Positions 9,006 through 18,610 of a DNA stretch of 64,000 bases are shown one piece after another. The DNA comes from Armatimonadota bacterium. Its GTDB lineage: Bacteria > Armatimonadota > Chthonomonadetes > Chthonomonadales > Chthonomonadaceae. The position numbers were made by a program, and so were the translations under genes. Below the pieces are notes generated by a model. That model saw nothing but the letters and a program-made list of their open reading frames with translations, did no database searches and was not told the DNA's origin. Location: contig JAGWMJ010000001.1 in assembly GCA_028871815.1 (NCBI GenBank), positions 248,001 to 312,000 on the forward strand, read 5' to 3'. How positions within the stretch are numbered: position 1 is the first letter of the stretch; every line of letters starts with the position of its first letter.

Positions 9006-10004
9006 TCACCACGGCACGCCACTGGTGATGCGCGTCTGGAAGATTGCCTCGGAGATGTCGGGGGAGACCGGCAAACGCCGCACGTCGAATATGTCGGTAG
9101 CGCCACGCGGATTGCGTCCACCGTAGAAGCTGAACGCGGCTTCAAAGCCAGCTTCTTTGGCGGCCGCCTTGGACTGGCTGTTGAATGCTGCCGGCGTTCC
9201 CACGGGATAGGCCAGTGTCCTCGGCGCCCAGCCCAGCTGGCGCCTCAGGATATCGCGGCTCTGTTTCATCTCCGCCAACTGCTCCTCGACCGGCAGCGCC
9301 GAGAGTGTTGGATGGGAGTGGGTGTGAGCGCCGATGCCGTGGCCCATACCCCGAAACTGGCGAAGCTGCTCCCACGTCATGAACAGGTCGCGACCCGAAT
9401 CGGCGTCGCCTTGCACACCGGCGGCCTGTTCCAGGGCCTGTAAGAACAGCTCCTGCTGGGAGGCATCCACGGCTCGGTAGGCATGTATGAGGTTTCGCGC
9501 CGCAACGGCTTGTGTTTCACCAACCCGAACCTGGTAGACATTGTCGCCAACTCGAAACGAGATCGCAGAGCCGGCGGCCCGCTTCACGCTGCGAGCGATC
9601 CTGTCCCAGTAGGGGAGCACGCCCGACTCGATAAAACCGGTGGCGATGAAGAAGATGCCGGGCACGCCCAGCTCGGCCATGCGGCAAGCGGCCGCATAGT
9701 TATCGGCATAGCCATCGTCGAACGTTATCACCGCAACCGGCGCGCCGGGATCCGCCTCGCCACGGATCATACGCAGAGCTTCGTCCTCGTTCAGGATTGG
9801 TACGTGCGTTCTCAGCCACTGAAGCTGGCGTTCGAACTCCGCCGTTGATGCCGATATCACGCCGTCATCGAATGGAGTGGAGTCGATTACGCGGTGGTAG
9901 TTGAGGCATATCAGGTCGCGCTTGTGCAGCACCGGTCGAAGCGCGAATCCAACCGGCCAAAAGCGTAACAGGCGTGACACAGCTTCGCGTTTTGCAATCG
10001 GCAT
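9006..10004 (-). CDS. Polysaccharide deacetylase (NodB homology domain, CE4)
   Basis: Predicted metal-dependent deacetylase acting on N-acetylated sugars of the exopolysaccharide or envelope. Motif 1 is VITFDDGYADNY with the catalytic Asp and metal-binding Asp; motif 2 is IGAHTHSHPTLSAL with two metal-binding His. Near residue 45, ICLNYHRV matches the start of this subfamily, which is common in EPS loci. The 332-residue protein lacks an obvious cleavable signal peptide but has a hydrophobic N-terminal stretch. It is the last gene of the minus-strand polysaccharide operon, 28 bases after the ATP-grasp gene. Confidence 0.88.
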   Translation of the reverse strand: MPIAKREAVSRLLRFWPVGFALRPVLHKRDLICLNYHRVIDSTPFDDGVISASTAEFERQLQWLRTHVPILNEDEALRMIRGEADPGAPVAVITFDDGYADNYAAACRMAELGVPGIFFIATGFIESGVLPYWDRIARSVKRAAGSAISFRVGDNVYQVRVGETQAVAARNLIHAYRAVDASQQELFLQALEQAAGVQGDADSGRDLFMTWEQLRQFRGMGHGIGAHTHSHPTLSALPVEEQLAEMKQSRDILRRQLGWAPRTLAYPVGTPAAFNSQSKAAAKEAGFEAAFSFYGGRNPRGATDIFDVRRLPVSPDISEAIFQTRITSGVPW

Positions 10005-10032
10005 TTCGGGCGTTGGTACTCCGTGACAGGAT

Positions 10033-11154
10033 CTATTCGATGACGCGAGCGCGCACGATGCTGCTGAGAAACTCTATGGCATTCAACCTGCCATGCCTGG
10101 CGAGGTATGCCGACACGCGCAGATCTCGCTTCCAACTCCACCATACGATACCCGCGCGATAGCGGGAAGGCAGCGCAACGGGCCGCCCTATCGCGGCGCA
10201 CCACGCTCCGTAGAGCAGGTCGATACCGGCCCGCTGTGGCAGCTCCACCTGCGACCAGATGCGAGCATTCACCTCGATCACGCGCGGTGCACCGGCGGCA
10301 TCCGGCCGAAGTTCTATCTCGAAAATTCCCGGGGTACCGAGCGCGCGGCAAACCTGCTTCCCCGCCTCGAACACCTGGTGATCCATTGGGATGGTTTCCA
10401 CAGCCGTGCCGGCGCCCCAGGCAACCTGCCGCAGTTTAAGCGACAACACGGCGGATAAAATGTCGCCATCAGGCCCACACAGAACACAGAGTGACCACTG
10501 CCGGCTGCCGAATGCCGAGAGATCCTGCTGTGCCACCACATCCATATCGCGGCTGTGACAGCGCTTCACCATCTCCACCGCCTGATCACCATCTGCCGCC
10601 AGGAAGAGCTTGGCGCCGTCACTCACTTCCAGTTGGAACGTGTGCTGTGGCTTGATGATAACCGGCATCGGCAGTGCGCGCACCGCAAGGGGGTCGGATC
10701 CGCGCGGGATCAACAGCGAATCTGGAATGGGCAGCCTGCACTCCAGCGCCCACGCGGCGAACGCTGCCTTATCAATCACCATTGCCGCGACGTCCGGTGG
10801 CGGAGCCTCAACAACAAAGCGCGCATCCAGCAGCGGTCGCTGCCGCCCGATCGCCAGCAGCGCCCGATCGGTGCTTGGAAACAGCACAGACCGCGGTGCT
10901 TCGTGCGTACTGCTCCTCGTGGCCACGAGAGCCTCAACCCAGGCATGGTCGTCGCAGTGCTCGGAGTAGCTGGGACAGATCTGAAATGAAGCTCCAGCCG
11001 GCAGACGCGTACGAAGCGGCCCGTCGTGCACCACCGTCACGGGTATGCCGTGGCGCAGCAGCACTGCGGCCGCCGCGGCGCTAGGGCCGAAGATGACCGC
11101 CGGTACCCGTGATGTTGCAACGTGCGGGTCGGGCTGCTGCAGCGCTGTCACCAT
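10033..11154 (-). CDS. ATP-grasp family carboxylate-amine/thiol ligase-like protein
   Basis: Predicted ATP-dependent ligase of 373 residues. An N-terminal Rossmann-like preATP-grasp domain (PAVIFGPSAAAAAVLLRHG) precedes the ATP-grasp fold. MPVIIKPQH supplies the lysine-containing ATP-binding strand, and FEIELRPDAAGAPRVIEVNARIW contributes the acidic residues and Asn that hold Mg-ATP (given here as a 20-plus-residue region, key residues E, E, N). ATG 11154 lies 10 bases after the flippase stop; an upstream in-frame ATG at 11217 would overlap the flippase. In EPS loci such enzymes may add an amino acid or other acyl group to a sugar, but the substrate here is unknown. Confidence 0.75.
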   Translation of the reverse strand: MVTALQQPDPHVATSRVPAVIFGPSAAAAAVLLRHGIPVTVVHDGPLRTRLPAGASFQICPSYSEHCDDHAWVEALVATRSSTHEAPRSVLFPSTDRALLAIGRQRPLLDARFVVEAPPPDVAAMVIDKAAFAAWALECRLPIPDSLLIPRGSDPLAVRALPMPVIIKPQHTFQLEVSDGAKLFLAADGDQAVEMVKRCHSRDMDVVAQQDLSAFGSRQWSLCVLCGPDGDILSAVLSLKLRQVAWGAGTAVETIPMDHQVFEAGKQVCRALGTPGIFEIELRPDAAGAPRVIEVNARIWSQVELPQRAGIDLLYGAWCAAIGRPVALPSRYRAGIVWWSWKRDLRVSAYLARHGRLNAIEFLSSIVRARVIE

Positions 11155-11164
11155 GGCGGCATGC

Positions 11165-12625
11165 CTACTCGGCAGATGCGGGACGCATAAGGTCCAAAAG
11201 CGCCGGGATTTCCACAATCCTCAGCAGCAGCAGCGAAGCGACGTACGCCAGGGTGGAAACGACGCCGGCAGCCAGAAGCGCTTCGAGGGCAGGCAGTGTG
11301 CTTCGCGTGGCAAGGTGCAGGACGGCTGCCATAACGCCGCTGCAGATGGCGATACGTACTAGCGGCAGCTGCCTGAGCGTACCGGCGAAGTTGCGATGGA
11401 ATGGCGCCGATAGAAAGAGGACGGCCAGGGCGGTGCGTACTACCATACCCACAGCGGCGCCCGTTATACCAAACACCGCCATCAGCATAATGGCGATACA
11501 CCCTCCGGTAACAGTAGCCCACGCTGCGGCACGCGCACCAGCATCGTGCGCATGCACCGCGTTGAGGCCGCACCTCATGCTTTTGGACAGTCCAATCAGC
11601 GGTAGCGACCAGATGGTGATGCGAATAACCGTGGCGCACGGCTGCCAATGGGTGCGAAACAGAATAACGGCCATCGGCTTGGCCAGAAAAAAGCCCAGGA
11701 GCGCAATTGGAACGCACGTAACCAGCGAGACGGCCAGCAGATTCCGGGTCTGCTTGAGCGCGCCGTCCTTACTGGATGCGGCAGCCCGCGCGATGCCGGG
11801 GTAGAACGCCGTCTCCAACCCATCGGGAATTACGCCCAAGCGGTCGGAGGGCAGTGCGCCGGCGGCGTAGTACCCAAACGCAGTCACGCCGGCCAGTTTG
11901 GGCAGCACCAACTGCTCGGATCGATCCTGGATGGCGCCGAGGCAGCCTTGCCAGATCAGGGTTCTGGACTCAGACATCAGCGCCTTGAAGCGTGCGACCC
12001 GCCAGCGAATATGGATCGGCCCTATGTGGCGACGGACCACCCGCCACAGCGCCAACAGATTGACCACGGGGCTGGTGAGATATGCCGCCGACAGCGCTAC
12101 GGGGCCGCCGCCGCGAGCCGCAACCGCGACAGTAACCACCGTCACAAGGATTCCTGCGATGAAGCCTGCCGTGGAGAACTCGCGAATTCGATCCAGCGAC
12201 TGCAGAGCGTCCATAAAGCACGTTGCAACCACGTAGACCATCATGCTGCCGCACGATAGCAGCGCACAGTCGACAATAACCAAGGGATAGCGCAGTGCAA
12301 CGCAGGCGCTCAGGCACAACAGAACGGCGCCGGCTCCCAGGATCAGGCGGAGACCAATCTGCTCACCCAAGAGCTCAGGCAGGCGCGCCGGGTCCTGCGC
12401 GGCGGAGCGCACAAAGAGTGTTCGCAATCCGAGATTCGTGAGGAAACCCACGGTTGCGACCAGGCTGTAGGCAACCGCCCACTGTCCATAACCCAGCGGG
12501 CCCAGCTGCCGAATTATGAACGCGGTTGCGGGAATGCTGAGCGCATTCAGCGTAAGTGGCTGAAAAATCAGGTACGCGATGCCGGCAGCCCTGGATCGAT
12601 TGGCGGCTTTATCGGTAATGGGCAT
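11165..12625 (-). CDS. Wzx-type polysaccharide flippase (PST/MVF family)
   Basis: Integral membrane protein of 486 residues that probably flips lipid-linked repeat units across the inner membrane. It shows about 12 to 14 hydrophobic helices, with the N-terminal pattern AYLIFQPLTLNALSIPATAF and a first cytoplasmic loop RQLGPLGYGQWAVAYS typical of RfbX/Wzx proteins (YG-W-A motif). The ATG at 12625 overlaps the ligase stop by one base (TGATG), so the two are translationally coupled. Context between an O-antigen ligase/polymerase and an ATP-grasp gene supports the role. Confidence 0.85.
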   Translation of the reverse strand: MPITDKAANRSRAAGIAYLIFQPLTLNALSIPATAFIIRQLGPLGYGQWAVAYSLVATVGFLTNLGLRTLFVRSAAQDPARLPELLGEQIGLRLILGAGAVLLCLSACVALRYPLVIVDCALLSCGSMMVYVVATCFMDALQSLDRIREFSTAGFIAGILVTVVTVAVAARGGGPVALSAAYLTSPVVNLLALWRVVRRHIGPIHIRWRVARFKALMSESRTLIWQGCLGAIQDRSEQLVLPKLAGVTAFGYYAAGALPSDRLGVIPDGLETAFYPGIARAAASSKDGALKQTRNLLAVSLVTCVPIALLGFFLAKPMAVILFRTHWQPCATVIRITIWSLPLIGLSKSMRCGLNAVHAHDAGARAAAWATVTGGCIAIMLMAVFGITGAAVGMVVRTALAVLFLSAPFHRNFAGTLRQLPLVRIAICSGVMAAVLHLATRSTLPALEALLAAGVVSTLAYVASLLLLRIVEIPALLDLMRPASAE

Positions 12626-14064
12626 CAGGCGAAGTGGTGCGCCAGGAAGAAGATAAAGATGATGGAGCCAATGCAAATGCCACCGATGGAGCTGTAATCA
12701 CGAAACGTCTGACGCGGCGACAGCTTTACCATGTCGGATCGCGCGGCGTAGGCAAGTTGCGCGGCTACCGGAAGCGCAGCAAGCAGATACAGCACCGGAA
12801 CATACGTGCGCGATATCCAGAAAGCCGCGGCGAGGTAGCCGGTAAGCGCAAGACGCGAGCTGCGCATGTCGTTAGCAGCCTGTTCCTCCTCGCCCTCTGC
12901 GGCAGACCACCCGGGATAGTTGCGATAGCAGTAAAACAGACATCCGATGAAGAAGAAGTAGCCGAAAACGCCGAGTTCGGCGAGACATAGGACAAAGGTG
13001 TTGTGAGCGGTGTAGCCTTCGTTCAGGGCCGGAAACGCGCCATATCCCACGCCAAGCACCGGATTGTGCGTGGCGAGATAGATTCCATTCTCCCAGAAGT
13101 GGAAGCGGCTGTTTGCCGACGCGTCCTGCGTATCGAAATCGCGCATATGGGCCGAAGCCAGCATCACGATACCGAGTCCGATTGTAACGGCTGCCACAGC
13201 AGCCAGCACTTTGTGACGCGTGTAGCAGATGCCGAATCCCGCGAGCACCGTGATAAATGCCAGCAGACCACCCCGTGAGCCGGTAAGAAAGATAGAGAAC
13301 ACGATGAGCACGGTGAGCGCCGCATAGGTGGCACGCCGCCCCGTTGAGCCCCGCAACGTTTCGGGAATACAGAGCGCAAAGCCGGCGGTTAGCGCGGCAG
13401 CCAGGTCGTTGGGATCGCTGAAGATGCCGGTGGCTTGCGAGCGGAATGTGCCGTGCTCATCCATCGCCCCGCCCGTAAAATAGAGGAAGGCGGAGAATGC
13501 GGCAAGATAGGCGCTGCACCATATTACGGTGGCCTTAAGCGCTCGGTACCGCTCCGGTGTGTTGGCCAGATTTAGCGTGAGGATGACCAGCGCCACCAGC
13601 TTGGCGATTGCATCCACAGCATCCAATGCGGAACCGGACCGCATCGAGCCAAGGATAGCTACGAGACCAAAACAGCTGATCATCGTGATCTCGGGTGTTC
13701 GGAGCGGCCGTTCTCGATGCACAATGAGGTGAGCGATCCAGCCCAGTAGCGACGTTACGGCCAGCATCTCGAGCAAGTGCAGGCTCCGAAGTGAGTAGAT
13801 CATCTCCTCTGGCCGGATATAGAGCGCGGCGGCAAACGCCGTGATGCCATAGAACGGGCGCGCCAGGATGGTGAGGCCAACCGCCAGGGCAATGCACAGC
13901 CCCAGCGTTTTGAGGTCGCCAACCACTGCCACACTCAGCGCGACCACCAGCGGCAGCACGATGGTGATGGTGAGCAGGAACAGGAGGGAGCGGCGCGGAC
14001 GGAGGCGCAGGCGGCTGGCGGGACCGAGCACCAGTCGGGCGGCAGACCGGGCAGGCAGGTTCAT
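12625..14064 (-). CDS. O-antigen ligase / Wzy polymerase family membrane protein
   Basis: Polytopic membrane protein of 479 residues. It has about 12 hydrophobic segments and, between residues 320 and 360, the large periplasmic loop containing SRFHFWENGIYLATHNPVLG and then GYGAFPALNEGYTAHNTFV, which carries the Arg and His residues typical of the Wzy_C/WaaL family. It is likely to polymerise or ligate lipid-linked repeat units; polymerase and ligase cannot be told apart from sequence. ATG 14064 overlaps the stop of the sugar transferase (ATGA). An in-frame ATG at 14133 would extend back into that gene and is not preferred. Confidence 0.85.
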   Translation of the reverse strand: MNLPARSAARLVLGPASRLRLRPRRSLLFLLTITIVLPLVVALSVAVVGDLKTLGLCIALAVGLTILARPFYGITAFAAALYIRPEEMIYSLRSLHLLEMLAVTSLLGWIAHLIVHRERPLRTPEITMISCFGLVAILGSMRSGSALDAVDAIAKLVALVILTLNLANTPERYRALKATVIWCSAYLAAFSAFLYFTGGAMDEHGTFRSQATGIFSDPNDLAAALTAGFALCIPETLRGSTGRRATYAALTVLIVFSIFLTGSRGGLLAFITVLAGFGICYTRHKVLAAVAAVTIGLGIVMLASAHMRDFDTQDASANSRFHFWENGIYLATHNPVLGVGYGAFPALNEGYTAHNTFVLCLAELGVFGYFFFIGCLFYCYRNYPGWSAAEGEEEQAANDMRSSRLALTGYLAAAFWISRTYVPVLYLLAALPVAAQLAYAARSDMVKLSPRQTFRDYSSIGGICIGSIIFIFFLAHHFA

Positions 14065-15203
14065 TTGCTGCGGCGAGTGCCGCTTTTGCCAAGGCGGGCG
14101 AGGGTTTGAACCAGTATGCGCAGGTCCAGCCACAGTGACAGGTGTGAGATATAGAGGAGATCGAAGCGCAGCTTATCCTGCGCGCTGGAGTGGTATCCCG
14201 CGTAGACCTGCGCGAGTCCCGTCATTCCGGGCCGAATTGCGTGGCGGCGTGAGTACGACGGCAGAGTTGCTTCAAATTGTCGCACAAAGTGAGGTCGTTC
14301 CGGCCGCGGCCCCACCATGCTCATGTCGCCAATGATCACGTTCCACAGTTGAGGCAGCTCGTCAACGTGTGTTCGCCGCAGAATCGCGCCGAGCCCTGTG
14401 AGCCTGGGATCGCCCGGTCCCGTAGAGAGCACTGGACCTGTGTGCCGTTCGGCGTCTGCAACCATGGTCCTGAACTTGTAGATGTTGAACATGCGGCCAT
14501 CGAGGCCAATGCGCTCCTGCGAAAAAAGCGCCGGTCCGCGGGAGGTAAGGCGTATCGCCAGCGCTGCAAGCGCCATGGTCGGTGCGAAAACCACTGCTAT
14601 GGCGCCGGCGGCGGCGACATCGAACAGGCGCTTCACGGCCAGACGTACTTTCGCGGGTCGCTGGGTCAACGGTACCAGGGCAACATCGTTGATACTGGTG
14701 ACGCGGTGCAGGTGGCTGAGGACGGTTACCGGCGTCGGTATCGCGTGAACGGCGACGGATGGATTGGCCGCCATAAGATCTTCGGCCAGTTTCTCCTGCC
14801 AGGATGGGTTGAAAGCGAAAAACAGCTCGTCTGCGCCGTAGCGATGCAAGTCACCGGGCGTCATCTCTGGGCCGCCGAGTACCGGCCAGCGCGAGCTTCG
14901 CATAGGTCCGGCAGTTTCGTCGCCGACAAGCCCAATCACGTGGTAGCCGTGCTCCTCAAGGTCGCGAGCCAGGCGAAGGGCGACCGGCCCGCTGCCCACA
15001 ACTACGGCCCGGAGCGCGCTTGGCGCCGGCAGTTGGTCGTCGGCTTCCGCCACACGCTCGGCGACACCGGTAAGGTGGCTGGGAGCCGCCTGTGTAGCCA
15101 TCAGGCCAAGGCAACTCGCCAATGCGCCTGCGATCAGCATGGGTAATGCCGGTATGTGGGGCAGCAGCGCTGCGGCAAGGAAGGCGAGCGACTCAAACAT
15201 CAT
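14061..15203 (-). CDS. Undecaprenyl-phosphate sugar-1-phosphate transferase (WcaJ/ExoY-type)
   Basis: Initiates repeat-unit synthesis by moving a sugar-1-phosphate from a nucleotide sugar to undecaprenyl phosphate. The C-terminal catalytic domain is clear: VKRLFDVAAAG, LFSQERIGLDG, YKFRTMVADAE, HVDELPQLWNV and MVGPRPERPHF. In front is a CoA-binding-like Rossmann domain (LRAVVVGSGPVALRLARDLEE). At 380 residues it is shorter than the usual 450 to 480 because only about two N-terminal membrane helices remain instead of four or five. The start at 15203 has a second ATG next to it at 15200. It sits 13 bases after the Wzc-like gene. Confidence 0.9.
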   Translation of the reverse strand: MMFESLAFLAAALLPHIPALPMLIAGALASCLGLMATQAAPSHLTGVAERVAEADDQLPAPSALRAVVVGSGPVALRLARDLEEHGYHVIGLVGDETAGPMRSSRWPVLGGPEMTPGDLHRYGADELFFAFNPSWQEKLAEDLMAANPSVAVHAIPTPVTVLSHLHRVTSINDVALVPLTQRPAKVRLAVKRLFDVAAAGAIAVVFAPTMALAALAIRLTSRGPALFSQERIGLDGRMFNIYKFRTMVADAERHTGPVLSTGPGDPRLTGLGAILRRTHVDELPQLWNVIIGDMSMVGPRPERPHFVRQFEATLPSYSRRHAIRPGMTGLAQVYAGYHSSAQDKLRFDLLYISHLSLWLDLRILVQTLARLGKSGTRRSK

Positions 15204-15216
15204 GGGAGGTGACAGC

Positions 15217-17424
15217 CTATTCGTTTCCGGACCAGGTATCGGCAGCCGGTCGCTCCGGCATTGTGGGACCTGGGCTTACGTTGGATAGAATGCTGCCGAT
15301 TCCGCGTTCGTGCACCGCTTTGGCCTCTGCGGTGCGAGTGCGAGTAAGGCTTGGTGGGGCGTCGGTAAGTACAGTACCCAAAACGGCAACGCCGGATTCC
15401 TGCAGTGCTTCAGCCAGGCGCGGCTCTTCGCCGCTGGGCACATCCAGCGCGCGGGCGCAGATGATCGCCGCCTGCACCACGGGAGCCAGGAGCATGGCAT
15501 CGGTATATTCGATGGCGGGAGCGACATCGTAGACCACGAAATCGCTGGCACCTTGCAGGCTGTTGGCCAGCACCGGCAACCGCTCGCTGTTGAGCAGCGC
15601 CCAGCAGTTATCGGCCGACTTTCCTGCCGTGATAACCCGCAGTCCCACGATTGTGGTGGGACGAATCGCCCGCTGGATGGAGGCGCCACTTTCCGACAGG
15701 AGGTCCGAGAGGCCGAAATCGTTCTGCAGGTTGAAGGCGTTATGTACACCCGGCTTGCGGAGGTTGGCATCCACGAGCAGCACGCGATATCCTGCCTGCG
15801 CCAGGGTGATGGCGAGATTGCATGCGGTTCGGGTGCATCCCTGGCCGCTTCGGGTGGAGACCACGGTAAGTGCACGCGGCATGTTGCCCGTTATGCGCAT
15901 CAGATGTAGACCAAGGAATCGATAGGCTTCTGCATGCGGCGACTGCGGCAACAGCTCTGAGGCGCGGGCCATGGCAGCACTGGTTACCGAACCGCCGGCT
16001 TGCGGAATAGCCGTCAATATCGGCCCGGGGTAGGCGAGTTCGGCCTGTTCGAGGTTCAGCGCGCGCCGGTCCAGCGTATCGACGGCAACGCAGAGCGCCG
16101 AAGCGAGAACCAGCATGGCCAGCCCTGCGGCGATAATCCAGCGCAGCGCCCGTCCGGGCGTAGAGTTGATAACCGGATTGTACGGCGAAACCTTGTTCAG
16201 GATGACGACGGGGCTCTGGCGCGTGGCGGCATCCAGGCTCAGGCGGGCGCTGTGGAGGCGGCCGGCCACCGCGATGCGGTTTTGCAGCAGCTGCTGAACC
16301 TCGCCACTCACTACCTGCGTGCCGGTGTTGGCCGCTCCTAGCCGACGCACATCCGCAGCAGCCGATATCAAGGAATCCGAGATCTGCTGCACTTCAGCCC
16401 GGGATGCGGAGACCTGCTGCCGGAGCAGCGAGAGCTGCTGCTGCGCCTGCTGCCAGTTGGTTGCTGCGGCGGCGGCATCTCCCGGCGGTATCGCAGCGGC
16501 CAGCGGGTGGGCGGCCTCCTCCGTTGCTACGCGATTCTGCAGATCCTGAACAATGGCTAACTGCCGCTGGACGTCTGGATGGGCATCCGTCAGGGTTTTG
16601 CGCAGCGTGTCGAGCTGCAGTTCTGCCTGGGCGAGCTCGGTCTGTAGTGTCCCGAGGATCGGATCCGAAGCCAGTGGCGCGCCGGATGTTCCGCGGCGTG
16701 TGCTCCTGTGCCCCCTGGCGGTTCTTGGCGGCGTTTGCCCACGCATCGAAGCCGTGAGGGTGCTGAGTTGCGCCTGCAGTGCCGCGGCGTGCGCCACCGC
16801 AGAATCGTGCTGTTCGCGCAGATTATAGAGCCGTGTGAGCGCGGGCTCCAAACGTGGGTCCGGTGTGGCATTGCCGGAGTGGACGGCCACATCCAGCGCC
16901 CGAGCGGAGGCGAGCTTCACGTCGGTATCGTGCAGCGCTGCCTCCAGCAGATGTACAAGCTTAGCGTCTTGACTCTGGTTCAGCTCGCGGGCACGAGCCA
17001 CAAAGCTGTCGGCGATGGCGTTCGCCATAAGTCCGGCGCGTACCGGGCTGGAATCGGCAACCTGAAGCTCGTATGTGTCGCGGCCAACGGCCTGCAGCAC
17101 AATATTCTTCAGCAGGTCGTTGGGCAGCGCGGACTCTTGCAGGCTCGCCAGTGCCGGCGCCAGAACCTCGGTGCTTTTTACAATTTCGTCGTAGGCCGCA
17201 GCTTGTGACTTGGCGACCACCGGATCGGTGGAGCTGTATTCGTTGCCGTTCTGCTGCGTATCCGAGAAGTTCTGCTGCGGTATCGTCATCAGCGACACCG
17301 TGGCCAACCAGCGCGAGCCGACCTTACGCGTGAGCGCAAATGTAAGCACCATTGCAAGCAGGGAGCTGAGGCCGATTGCCCATGCCCTACGCCGGACGAT
17401 TGTCAATGCCTTCAAAAAATCCAT
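15217..17424 (-). CDS. Wzc-like polysaccharide copolymerase with degenerate tyrosine-kinase domain
   Basis: Chain-length/export protein of 735 residues with an N-terminal Wzz domain (first helix after RRRAWAIGL, second near residue 432), a long periplasmic coiled-coil region with repeated Gln/Ala helices, and a C-terminal BY-kinase-like ATPase domain. That domain retains Walker A' (VLLVDANLRKP), but the Walker A position reads STRSGQGCTRTA: the invariant lysine of GxGKST is replaced by cysteine. The Walker B region is DFVVYDVAPAIEYTDA. The C-terminal tail has no tyrosine cluster. It therefore probably works as a structural copolymerase, not as an active autokinase. It is the second gene of the EPS operon. 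Confidence 0.85.
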   Translation of the reverse strand: MDFLKALTIVRRRAWAIGLSSLLAMVLTFALTRKVGSRWLATVSLMTIPQQNFSDTQQNGNEYSSTDPVVAKSQAAAYDEIVKSTEVLAPALASLQESALPNDLLKNIVLQAVGRDTYELQVADSSPVRAGLMANAIADSFVARARELNQSQDAKLVHLLEAALHDTDVKLASARALDVAVHSGNATPDPRLEPALTRLYNLREQHDSAVAHAAALQAQLSTLTASMRGQTPPRTARGHRSTRRGTSGAPLASDPILGTLQTELAQAELQLDTLRKTLTDAHPDVQRQLAIVQDLQNRVATEEAAHPLAAAIPPGDAAAAATNWQQAQQQLSLLRQQVSASRAEVQQISDSLISAAADVRRLGAANTGTQVVSGEVQQLLQNRIAVAGRLHSARLSLDAATRQSPVVILNKVSPYNPVINSTPGRALRWIIAAGLAMLVLASALCVAVDTLDRRALNLEQAELAYPGPILTAIPQAGGSVTSAAMARASELLPQSPHAEAYRFLGLHLMRITGNMPRALTVVSTRSGQGCTRTACNLAITLAQAGYRVLLVDANLRKPGVHNAFNLQNDFGLSDLLSESGASIQRAIRPTTIVGLRVITAGKSADNCWALLNSERLPVLANSLQGASDFVVYDVAPAIEYTDAMLLAPVVQAAIICARALDVPSGEEPRLAEALQESGVAVLGTVLTDAPPSLTRTRTAEAKAVHERGIGSILSNVSPGPTMPERPAADTWSGNE

Positions 17425-17516
17425 AGAGCTCTCGTTCTACGCCCGGTTGTCGCGCGGTTCTCCTTAAAGGTTTGTCGTATTTCGGTTTCGCAGTCGGGCG
17501 TAGCCCAACTGCACGG

Positions 17517-18338
17517 CTAGCCGGTTCGCCGCCGGCGTCGTACAGTGGCCAAACCGGCGATTCCGCCGCAGCTGATGAGGCCGGCCAGGAACAGGTAGAT
17601 GGTGTCGGATTCCGGCGCCACCGACGGCTTGTGCCCGCCACCGCCGCCAGAACCAAAGATGCCGCCCAGCACCGGCAGAAGCCAGATCGGGGATACGCCG
17701 CCATGGGCGCCGGCTACGGGCACCTGCGACCGGTAGACTCCGCCAAAGGGTACTGCGCCAGCCGGTATGATCCCGGGCGACGAGCCAACAAAGTTCGCCA
17801 CGTCCACCGGCGTTTCGGGCTGTGGCAGCACGGCAGCCGCCACTTGCTGAGGCTGCATCGTGATCGACTCACCGCTGAGGAGCGGCCGTGGCATCATTGC
17901 CACGCCTTTCAGAACGGTGCACGGATTGCCGCACATCTTGATCAGCACCGGATTGCCGGCGGCGTCCAGCCAAACCAGCGTGCCTCTCTTCACTGTGTAG
18001 CCCCGGTGCGCAATATGGTTGCCCGGATGGATGAAGTAGACATCCATTACACGATCTGCCGGCAACTTCGCCAGTCGGAGTTCGCTCAGCTTGACCAGCA
18101 CGTTGTGCGCTGAGAGGTGGAAAACCGCCTCAAAGCGATGCATCTCCACGGGACTGTTTCGCACCTGATTCACCAGCTGCTGCCGCGAAAGTGCAGGGCG
18201 GAGCAGAAATGATCCGGTAGGCATGCGCACGGGCCGTTGCGACGCTGCACCTTGCAGCGCCAGAGAACCGAATACGCAAAAGAGAACAAGTTGCAGGGCG
18301 CGCGCACCGAGCGAGCCCCGAGCCTTCGATAACGTCAT
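17517..18338 (-). CDS. PEP-CTERM-like exported protein heading the exopolysaccharide operon
   Basis: Exported protein of 273 residues with a signal peptide (LQLVLFCVFGSLALQGAAS). The middle is an unrecognised globular domain containing LVWLDAAGNPVLIKMCGNPC, then a low-complexity GGGGGHK linker. The C-terminus has APESDT, a hydrophobic helix (IYLFLAGLISCGGIAGLA) and TVRRRRRTG. That tripartite end matches the layout of PEP-CTERM sorting signals, in which a Pro-Glu motif, a helix and an arginine cluster direct processing by exosortase. No exosortase gene lies in the window. The start is backed by AGGGA nine bases upstream. PEP-CTERM proteins commonly accompany EPS loci, as here. Confidence 0.68.
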   Translation of the reverse strand: MTLSKARGSLGARALQLVLFCVFGSLALQGAASQRPVRMPTGSFLLRPALSRQQLVNQVRNSPVEMHRFEAVFHLSAHNVLVKLSELRLAKLPADRVMDVYFIHPGNHIAHRGYTVKRGTLVWLDAAGNPVLIKMCGNPCTVLKGVAMMPRPLLSGESITMQPQQVAAAVLPQPETPVDVANFVGSSPGIIPAGAVPFGGVYRSQVPVAGAHGGVSPIWLLPVLGGIFGSGGGGGHKPSVAPESDTIYLFLAGLISCGGIAGLATVRRRRRTG

Positions 18339-18610
18339 TTTGGTAATTCCCTAGCTGCCTGCTCGCGATGTAGGGCGGCCAACTCGGCCGGGCTATGTCG
18401 GCAGACTACCGTGGTGGCGTGCAAACGGAACGAAACAGCGTTATGAGTGCCGTCATGCATCCAGTGCTCCCTAAGGGCCTGTACGTGCAAAAAGGGGACC
18501 GATTTGCCACGTCGGTTCTGCCCGCAACGGACAGTGGCAGTATACTCTTTGCCACCACGGCCCGGTTTTGGGCAAAACCGGGTCGAGTCACTCCGCTGAG
18601 TTCGCCGAGG

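Noticed and set aside
18504-18546. Promoter for the UPF0200-like kinase from TATACT at 18541
   Set aside because: No -35-like hexamer at normal spacing; TTGCCA at 18504 is too far upstream.
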